This document shows, in pieces, positions 1 through 4,430 of a DNA stretch of 7,418 nt. The stretch comes from Acidilobaceae archaeon (lineage in GTDB: Archaea; Thermoproteota; Thermoprotei_A; Sulfolobales; Acidilobaceae). The first letter of the stretch is position 1, and each line of letters begins with the position of its first letter. A program made the translations under genes and the position numbers. The stretch lies in the NCBI GenBank assembly GCA_027057815.1, contig JALURD010000264.1:1-7418 (forward strand), given 5' to 3'. The notes beneath the pieces are model-generated. The model saw only the letters and a program-made list of their open reading frames with translations. It did no database searches and was not told where the DNA came from.

Positions 1-1218
1 GTCGATGCCCTGGACTAGAGTCCTAGGAGTCACTATGACCCTTACCTCGCCGCGCCTGGCAGCCTCCTCCACCTGAGCCCTGACGCTCTTGGGTACTAGG
101 TGGTGGTGCACAGCGACTCGGCGGGATCCCTCCTCGCCGAGCCTCTCCCTAAGGGCCCTGGCAACCCTCTCGGCCGCGTTGATGCCAGGGGTGAAGACGA
201 GGGTCACGCCTCTAGGCTCGACCCTATCCAGAGCGTACCACTCCAGTATCTCCAGAGGGTCTAGGGTTATCGATGGAACATCATAGCCCACGGCTTGGAG
301 GAAACCTACAACTTTGAAGGCTTCTCCCCTAAACTTCTCGGGATCCCTGAGGGCAGAGGCGATCTCCCCTGGGAGCCCCTCTAATCCTCCAAGCCTTTCG
401 AGTATGGCCTTCCTCACGCCTTCAAGGTTCTTTCCGAGGACTACTATGAACCTATTCGGGCGCCTAAAGGGCTTGCCAGGCACTATAACTGATCTCCTGC
501 CGGTGACGTTTTCCAGGAATGATGCTAGGTCCCCGGGATTCGATAGCGTGGCTGTCAGCACTGCGACTTGGAGCCCCCCGCGACGTAGGGTAGACAGTAT
601 CTCGATGACGCCGAGTAGGAGAGCGAGCGAACGGGAGTCGTAGAAGTCTAGCTCGTCGACTACGAGCAGGGTTAGGGATTCGAGGGCAGGGGAGAGGACG
701 CTCGACCCAGGCTTGACTAGGTGTTTCTTCAACTCGTGGAGAAGCATGGCCGGGTTGGTCGCGACTATATCAGCCCTCTTAACAAGGCTCCTAAGACCCT
801 TAACCTCCCTCTTTGCCACGGAGTCCACTCCAACAACGCTTAGCCCGAGGGCCTTCGAGTACTCCTCCAACCTCGAGAGCTGGTCCCATGCTAGGGCGAG
901 AGTAGGGTAAACAGCTACTACCTTGAACCTCCTCCCTAGCCAGGCCCAGCGGGCTACAGCTGCAATCCAGGCCTCCGTCTTCCCCGAGCCCGTGCCGCTG
1001 ACCATTATGACGTTGAAGCCGTCAAGCAGAGCCTTGTAAGCCCTTTCTTGGTGTTCGTACATGAACGAGGCTCGGAGCCTGGTCCTAGCGAAGCCGGGGT
1101 GTACATCCTCGAAGGTTAGGTTGGATAAGGGAGGCTCAATCGCAGGCTCCTCGAAGGCGTCATAACTATACCCGTGCATCTCAAGCATATCAATAGTACT
1201 AGGTGTGGGAGCCCCCAC
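1..1218 (-). CDS. Superfamily II DEAD/DEAH-type helicase, YprA/Hrq1-like (partial, C-terminus beyond the left edge)
   Basis: The minus-strand frame is open from a GTG at 1218 to base 1 without a stop, giving 406 residues of the N-terminal part. Visible helicase motifs, in order: a Q-like segment MYEHQERAY (about 53-61), Walker A SGTGSGKT (74-81), motif Ia YPTLALAW (104-111), motif Ib ATNPAML (153-159), Walker B VDELD (187-191, an unusual DELD rather than DEAH), motif III TAT (222-224), motif IV VFTPG (341-345), HHHLVPKSVR (371-380) and motif V TPRTLVQGID ending at the window edge. The combination of YEHQ, SGTGSGKTE and LTATLSNP is typical of the YprA/Hrq1-like archaeal helicases, which usually carry a C-terminal zinc-binding DUF1998 domain; that part is not in the window. 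Family knowledge suggests ATP-driven 3'-5' DNA unwinding in repair. Start choice: GTG 1218 has GGAGGG (1227-1232) eight bases upstream and an in-frame TAG at 1234-1236. ATG 1188 and ATG 1179 are alternatives without a good ribosome binding site. Confidence 0.9.
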   Translation of the reverse strand, partial: MGAPTPSTIDMLEMHGYSYDAFEEPAIEPPLSNLTFEDVHPGFARTRLRASFMYEHQERAYKALLDGFNVIMVSGTGSGKTEAWIAAVARWAWLGRRFKVVAVYPTLALAWDQLSRLEEYSKALGLSVVGVDSVAKREVKGLRSLVKRADIVATNPAMLLHELKKHLVKPGSSVLSPALESLTLLVVDELDFYDSRSLALLLGVIEILSTLRRGGLQVAVLTATLSNPGDLASFLENVTGRRSVIVPGKPFRRPNRFIVVLGKNLEGVRKAILERLGGLEGLPGEIASALRDPEKFRGEAFKVVGFLQAVGYDVPSITLDPLEILEWYALDRVEPRGVTLVFTPGINAAERVARALRERLGEEGSRRVAVHHHLVPKSVRAQVEEAARRGEVRVIVTPRTLVQGID

Positions 1219-1241
1219 AGCCCAAGCCCTCCGCTAGGGCT
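1204..1241. repeat. Two adjacent short inverted repeats at the helicase translation start
   Basis: TGTGGG (1204-1209) pairs with CCCACA (1214-1219) across a 4-base loop. AGCCCT (1225-1230) pairs with AGGGCT (1236-1241) across a 5-base loop. In the minus-strand transcript the second hairpin contains part of the GGAGGG site and the first contains the GTG start, so they could modulate helicase translation. No T-run follows on either strand, so a terminator role is unlikely. The pairing is seen in the sequence; the function is inferred. Confidence 0.4.
1227..1232 (-). promoter_or_regulatory. Ribosome binding site for the helicase, decides GTG 1218 as start
   Basis: The minus strand reads GGAGGG here, eight bases before the GTG at 1218-1216. 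It is the only strong anti-16S match near the three candidate starts (1218, 1188, 1179). It favours the longer product, which adds ten residues to the ATG 1188 version. Confidence 0.6.
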
Positions 1242-1274
1242 ACGGCTCGGTAGTACTATGTCTCCCTTGGTACC

Positions 1275-1282
1275 GATAATAA
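1275..1282 (+). promoter_or_regulatory. Possible TATA box for the 1320-1751 gene
   Basis: GATAATAA lies about 40 bases before the ATG at 1320. An archaeal transcript would begin roughly 25 bases downstream, near 1303, just ahead of the ribosome binding site at 1306-1312. This fits a very short leader, but the box is a loose match and no start site is known. Confidence 0.35.
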
Positions 1283-1295
1283 CCTGGGGGCCCCA

Positions 1296-1314
1296 AGCAC
1301 CCGGTGGAGGTGCT
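1296..1314 (+). promoter_or_regulatory. Hairpin overlapping the Shine-Dalgarno of the 1320-1751 gene
   Basis: AGCACC (1296-1301) pairs perfectly with GGTGCT (1309-1314) around a 7-base loop. The ribosome binding site GGAGGTG (1306-1312) ends seven bases before the ATG at 1320 and lies half in the loop and half in the 3' arm. Folding would hide part of it. Whether this is regulatory, or whether the stem is in the transcript at all (the predicted start is near 1303, which would exclude the 5' arm), is uncertain. Confidence 0.35.
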
Positions 1315-1319
1315 GGGTT

Positions 1320-1751
1320 ATGGGCAAGGTTGTAGTGATTCACTCAGTTGAAGGCAGGATAGTGGAGTCCACGGTTGAGGACAGGGGTTTATTCGAGGCT
1401 GTGAGGGATTACGCTCGCCGAGCCATGGAAGCCTGGGATGCCAGGAGGAGCGACTTCCTGGTCATGAGGGATAGGCGTAGGCTCAGCCCTGAGGAGGTGG
1501 ACACACGCATGATCGCAGGCCTCGACGGCGTGGAGGTGGGTAGCGACGGTTTTGTGTATATGACAGTGTTCCTAATCAGCTATGACAACTCCTTCGTGGA
1601 AGGGGAGGGGGGTAGGGTTGAGGATTACATAGATAGAGGGATCTACTTAATAGCGCCTTTCATTAACGACGAGCTTAAAGCGTTCCTGGAAACGGAGGCC
1701 GCGGAGATGACCGCGCCTAGGAGCCCACCGAAGGGTCTCAGGGAGACCTAG
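1320..1751 (+). CDS. Unidentified 143-residue acidic soluble protein
   Basis: I do not recognise this protein. It starts at ATG 1320 with a strong ribosome binding site GGAGGTG seven bases upstream, which together with codon use like the neighbours supports a real gene. The N-terminus (residues 2-20) looks like a beta hairpin (KVVVIHSVEGRIVE), followed by a long charged helix (about 23-42), a mixed segment with DRRRLSPEEVD (51-61), a hydrophobic strand FVYMTVFLISYDN (78-90), a region rich in Glu and Gly (92-102) and a last helical part INDELKAFLETEAAE (115-129) with a disordered tail. There is no signal peptide, transmembrane helix, cysteine or nucleotide-binding motif. It diverges from the helicase and converges with the eIF2B-like gene, whose stop codon it overlaps, so it appears to be its own transcription unit. 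No function is proposed. Confidence 0.75.
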   Translation: MGKVVVIHSVEGRIVESTVEDRGLFEAVRDYARRAMEAWDARRSDFLVMRDRRRLSPEEVDTRMIAGLDGVEVGSDGFVYMTVFLISYDNSFVEGEGGRVEDYIDRGIYLIAPFINDELKAFLETEAAEMTAPRSPPKGLRET

Positions 1752-2623
1752 CCTTCACTCAATATTTTAGCTATCATCCTTGCATGCAGATCCCTAGGAA
1801 CCCCAGGATCCCAGGAGAGTATGCCCCACTCAGTCATGGCCCCCTTAACTAGGCCCGACTGGGTCTCATCAAACACGGGATAGAACTCCGCCCCCCAGCC
1901 GTTAATGAGGAACCGCCTGTGGGTTATCCTAATTTCGCCGCACCTGGCCTGGGGATGTATTTTGTATGACTCGAATACTACTATTAGGGGGATCCCGGCC
2001 TCCCTGCTGGCAATTGCTAAGAGCTTAGTACCAGCCTTATTCACCAAGCAACCGTCAACTGTTACGGTATCAGCTCCAACAAGGACCATACTAGCCCCAG
2101 GCAGGTACTCCATCATTAAAGCGTCAGGGGCCAGCGTTACGGGGATCCCGGCCTCCCTTAGCCTACGGGCGAAGTGGAGGGCCTCGACGCCGGGCCTCGA
2201 TTCGAAGACGATGACCCTCGAGAGTTGCCTCCTTGACTCTAGGAGCACAGCCTCCACGGTACTGCTGTAACTGAACGTTGCAACAGAAATGCCTTTAGGG
2301 AATGCCTCGGATGCCTTAACCCTCAACTGCTCCCTAGCCCAGGACATGTAGTAAACCATCCTTGCCAGGGCTTCTCTCAGGGCCTGCTCGCCTCCCTTTC
2401 TGCACGCCTCCCTGACTATAAGGGATACATTGTAGAGGCTCGCCATGCTGGGATTGGCCTCCACTATAGCCTCGGATACCGTGTCAGGATCACTGCATAC
2501 ACTCTCTCCCTCCTCCAAATCCCTGATGAGTGAGTCAACGACCACCCTGGCGCTCCATGCGGCCCCCCGGACAGACTCAACTGATACTCTCCTCAACGCC
2601 TCGCTAAGATTGCCTGGTAGCAC
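1748..2623 (-). CDS. eIF2B-alpha/MtnA superfamily protein (initiation factor 2B-like)
   Basis: This 291-residue protein has the IF-2B fold signature (Pfam IF-2B): an N-terminal helical region (1-105), then Rossmann-like segments with FSYSST (117-122), FESRPG (140-145), GADTVTVDG (183-191), NKAGT (195-199), and the C-terminal FDETQSGLVKGAMTEWGIL (251-269), equivalent to the usual DxTPxxLI-TE-G motif. Relatives include eIF2B alpha/beta/delta, methylthioribose-1-phosphate isomerase (MtnA) and archaeal ribose-1,5-bisphosphate isomerase. The Asp of GAD is kept, but the catalytic Cys of the isomerases is replaced by Ser/Tyr in FSYSST, so a sugar-phosphate isomerase role is doubtful and an eIF2B-like regulatory or sugar-binding role is more likely. 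The start is GTG 2623, with GGTGTGG (2631-2637) seven bases upstream; the frame upstream has no other usable start before a TAA near 2655. It is transcribed divergently from the TRAP operon. Confidence 0.85.
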   Translation of the reverse strand: MLPGNLSEALRRVSVESVRGAAWSARVVVDSLIRDLEEGESVCSDPDTVSEAIVEANPSMASLYNVSLIVREACRKGGEQALREALARMVYYMSWAREQLRVKASEAFPKGISVATFSYSSTVEAVLLESRRQLSRVIVFESRPGVEALHFARRLREAGIPVTLAPDALMMEYLPGASMVLVGADTVTVDGCLVNKAGTKLLAIASREAGIPLIVVFESYKIHPQARCGEIRITHRRFLINGWGAEFYPVFDETQSGLVKGAMTEWGILSWDPGVPRDLHARMIAKILSEG

Positions 2624-2661
2624 GCCGGCGCCACACCCAGCACGGTTAGAGAATCTTTAGG

Positions 2662-2672
2662 CTACATTAAGC
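2662..2672 (-). promoter_or_regulatory. Possible TATA box for the eIF2B-like gene
   Basis: The minus strand reads GCTTAATGTAG. A transcript starting about 25 bases downstream, near 2640, would give a short leader that includes the GGTGTGG ribosome binding site before GTG 2623. A second minus-strand candidate, GGTTAATAAG, lies at 2698-2707 and overlaps the plus-strand box. Confidence 0.35.
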
Positions 2673-2697
2673 GTGCTCCATTCGCGGTAGTGGTGAG

Positions 2698-2705
2698 CTT
2701 ATTAA
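2698..2705 (+). promoter_or_regulatory. Probable TATA box of the TAXI-TRAP operon
   Basis: CTTATTAA stands out in this gap between divergent genes. The expected start of transcription near 2728 gives a leader of about 28 bases that carries the GGGGTGG ribosome binding site (2741-2747) ahead of GTG 2756. The spacing is right for an archaeal TBP/TFB promoter; a start site has not been measured. Confidence 0.5.
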
Positions 2706-2755
2706 CCGTAAGTAGAGAAGAGCCAAAATTGAAAGTGAAAGGGGTGGAATAACCG

Positions 2756-3793
2756 GTGGGCAGTCATTTGCGTGGTATCTCCTCTAAAGTAATTGCAGCA
2801 GTAATCATTGTAATAATTCTAGCAGTTGCCGCCGGGGTGTTCCTTCTAGGTTTTAAGCCTGGAGGCGTCGAGACGTACCAGCTCAGGATACTCACTGGGA
2901 GCACTGCAGGCACCTACTACCCCGTGGGAACCGCATATGCTAAGTTACTCAACCAGTACTCGGAGGGCAGAATAGACGCCAGGGCGCTTGAGGGCAAGGC
3001 CAGCGTTGGGAACATTAAAGACCTATGCGCAGGCAACGCTGAGGCGGCCCTCGCGCAGAACGATATATCATACTATGCCTACTACGGTACCACTATCGAG
3101 GCCTTCCAGGGCAACCCCCAGACGTGTATCAGGGCAGTGGGCGTCCTCTATCCTGAGACCATCCAGATCGTGGTTTTAGCTGACAGCGGCATAAAGACCC
3201 TCCAGGACCTAGCAGGGAAGAAAGTCGCGGTTGGCAACGCGGGTAGTGGAACCTACTGGAACGCACGGCAGATACTCGAGGCGGCTGGCCTCTGGGATAA
3301 GATAAAGCCCGAGTACAAGACGTTCAAGGAGGTAGCTGAAGACCTCAAGCTTGGAAACATAGACGCGGCATTCCTAACCGCCGGGATCCCGACCAGCGCC
3401 GTCGAGCAGATAGCTAGCGAGAAACCCATCAGAATACTCGAGGTACCAGACGAAATATACCAGAAGCTAAAGGAGAAGTACCCCTTCTACGCTCAAGTGG
3501 TGATACCAGCTGGGACTTACACGGGTCTCAACGAGGACGTGAAGACTGTAGCTGTTATGAGCATGCTCCTAGTAAGGGCTGATGTACCCGAAGACGTGGT
3601 CTACCAGATGGCCAAGATACTTTATGAGCATGCAGACGAGATAAAGCAACAGGTCCAGAAGCAAAGCGTTCAATACATCAGCTTAGAGCATGCACTAGAC
3701 GGACTAAGCATTCCATTACACCCAGGCGCCTACAAGTACTTTGAGGAAAAGGGCATCAAGGTCCCGGACAAGTTCAAGCCACCCGAGAGTTGA
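2756..3793 (+). CDS. TRAP transporter solute receptor, TAXI family
   Basis: This 345-residue protein is the extracytoplasmic ligand-binding subunit of a TRAP importer. Residues 11-32 form one hydrophobic segment that works as a membrane anchor or signal; there is no lipobox Cys and no obvious cleavage site, so anchoring by the uncleaved helix is likely. The mature part has the TAXI hallmarks TGSTAGTYYPVGTAYAKLLN (47-66), AQNDISYYAYYG (100-111), GSGTYWNARQILEAAGL (163-179), AFLTAGIPT (205-213), PAGTYTGL (251-258) and PLHPGAYKYFEEKGI (320-334). The length is normal for the family. The GTG 2756 start has GGGGTGG nine bases ahead. TAXI receptors with known ligands bind glutamate, glutamine or 2-oxoglutarate-type acids; the ligand here cannot be read from the sequence. 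It is first in an operon with the DUF1850 protein and the fused permease. Confidence 0.95.
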   Translation: MGSHLRGISSKVIAAVIIVIILAVAAGVFLLGFKPGGVETYQLRILTGSTAGTYYPVGTAYAKLLNQYSEGRIDARALEGKASVGNIKDLCAGNAEAALAQNDISYYAYYGTTIEAFQGNPQTCIRAVGVLYPETIQIVVLADSGIKTLQDLAGKKVAVGNAGSGTYWNARQILEAAGLWDKIKPEYKTFKEVAEDLKLGNIDAAFLTAGIPTSAVEQIASEKPIRILEVPDEIYQKLKEKYPFYAQVVIPAGTYTGLNEDVKTVAVMSMLLVRADVPEDVVYQMAKILYEHADEIKQQVQKQSVQYISLEHALDGLSIPLHPGAYKYFEEKGIKVPDKFKPPES

Positions 3794-3839
3794 ACCCCCA
3801 ACAGAGGCCTGGGGGTGGCTCTTCCTGGCTTTTTCATTT
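3794..3839 (+). terminator. Intercistronic hairpin and T-rich run after the receptor gene
   Basis: ACCCCCA (3794-3800) pairs perfectly over seven bases with TGGGGGT (3810-3816) around a 9-base loop, beginning one base after the receptor stop codon. A T-rich stretch CTTTTTCATTT follows at 3829-3839. This looks like a partial terminator or an RNA end-stabilising element that would leave the receptor mRNA in excess over the membrane subunits, as is known for other binding-protein operons. The stem and T-run are seen; the effect is inferred. Confidence 0.5.
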
Positions 3840-3857
3840 AACCGGGGAAAGCTAGCT

Positions 3858-4340
3858 GTGGATCCGAGCCCAGGGAAAATCACAGCGGCTATATTAGCAA
3901 CAGTGCTGATGGTGCTGGTTGGGTTTTTAGTTGTGATAAATACCGTCAATGGGGGAGGCTCCAATACGTTTCTTGTAGTAGAATGTGACGGAGAAGAGCA
4001 TAGATATTCGCTACCCTCGGGTGGACTGACTATTGAGTATAACTGGACTCATAGCGTGGAGGGGACCATAATAGTTGAAGTGTACAATGCGACAATAGAT
4101 GGCCTCATTCTAGTGAAGGTTTTGACGCAAAGCTTCGGAGCCGGGCATCCTTACTCAGCGGAAGAGCTGGGGGGAAGCTTCTACATGGAAAACGGGTATA
4201 TGGTCTACACTAGTAATTATAACATAGGCTACTCCCTAGAGATAGAGGGTCCACCAGAGTACTCTAATTACATAAAGGTTGGCGGCTCTAAGGTCTGTGA
4301 AGGCTTCAGACATGCACTAGTACGGGTTGTGACTCCGTGA
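3858..4340 (+). CDS. DUF1850 membrane-anchored protein of the TAXI-TRAP operon
   Basis: The frame is open further upstream, to 3741, but that part overlaps the receptor gene. The first good start after it is GTG 3858, with GGGGA (3844-3848) nine bases before, giving 160 residues. Residues 8-30 form one transmembrane helix, followed by GGGS and an extracytoplasmic domain. The core YNWTHSVEGTIIVEVY (61-76), DGLILVKVLTQSFGAGHPY (81-99) matches DUF1850, whose members carry a SVE segment and a GAG motif and are encoded beside TAXI receptors and fused permeases. Two cysteines, C43 and C147, flank the domain and could form a disulfide. The biochemical role of DUF1850 is not known; an accessory part of the transporter is the natural guess. 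The gap to the receptor gene is 64 bases and to the permease 90 bases. The gene appears more AT-rich than its neighbours. Confidence 0.8.
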   Translation: MDPSPGKITAAILATVLMVLVGFLVVINTVNGGGSNTFLVVECDGEEHRYSLPSGGLTIEYNWTHSVEGTIIVEVYNATIDGLILVKVLTQSFGAGHPYSAEELGGSFYMENGYMVYTSNYNIGYSLEIEGPPEYSNYIKVGGSKVCEGFRHALVRVVTP

Positions 4341-4349
4341 ATCACGTGA
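4335..4349. repeat. Nested palindromes at the end of the DUF1850 gene
   Basis: GTGAATCACGTGA contains GTGA-A-TCAC (4337-4345) overlapping the perfect 8-base palindrome TCACGTGA (4342-4349). The site lies about 35 bases before a TATA-like CATAATA (4383-4389), a position where an archaeal activator could bind. A role as operator is only a suggestion. Confidence 0.3.
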
Positions 4350-4382
4350 CCGCTCCGCGTCTGGCGCCTCTCCAAGTAGAAT

Positions 4383-4406
4383 CATAATAACCCATTAAGA
4401 GGGGTT
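4383..4406 (+). promoter_or_regulatory. Possible internal promoter and small hairpin before the permease
   Basis: CATAATA (4383-4389) resembles a TATA box; a start about 25 bases on, near 4412, would give a leader of about 19 bases with GTGAGG (4421-4426) as the ribosome binding site four bases before GTG 4431. AACCC (4389-4393) can pair with GGGTT (4402-4406) around an 8-base loop. The 90-base gap is long for a crenarchaeal operon, which makes a secondary promoter plausible. Confidence 0.3.
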
Positions 4407-4430
4407 GACTCGCGTACGGTGTGAGGCCTG

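Noticed and set aside
89..910. Three plus-strand open frames (89-286, 314-643, 713-910)
   Set aside because: They lie antisense to the helicase, whose motifs are continuous on the minus strand. Their Ser/Arg-rich translations are typical of shadow frames.
1189..1319. A tRNA or box C/D guide RNA in the hairpin-rich gap
   Set aside because: The stems do not form a cloverleaf with a T-loop, and no C box (TGATGA) plus D box (CTGA) pair is present.
1116..1343. Minus-strand open frame of 75 codons across the helicase start and the 1320 gene start
   Set aside because: It overlaps both real gene starts in another frame, is proline- and leucine-rich without any domain, and lacks a supporting ribosome binding site.
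1748..2623. Annotation as methylthioribose-1-phosphate isomerase (MtnA) or ribose-1,5-bisphosphate isomerase
   Set aside because: The catalytic cysteine motif is absent from FSYSST, and the protein is shorter than typical MtnA. The broader superfamily name is safer.
1905..2660. Plus-strand open frames opposite the eIF2B-like gene
   Set aside because: The minus strand encodes a recognisable IF-2B protein throughout; the plus-strand products have low-complexity Ser/Thr/Leu composition.
2756..2860. Lipoprotein signal on the TAXI receptor
   Set aside because: No cysteine follows the hydrophobic segment; the first Cys is at residue 91, within the folded domain.
3741..3857. Longer start for the DUF1850 protein at 3741
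   Set aside because: It would overlap the receptor gene by 53 bases and add a basic segment with no family similarity. GTG 3858 has a ribosome binding site and begins just before the membrane helix.
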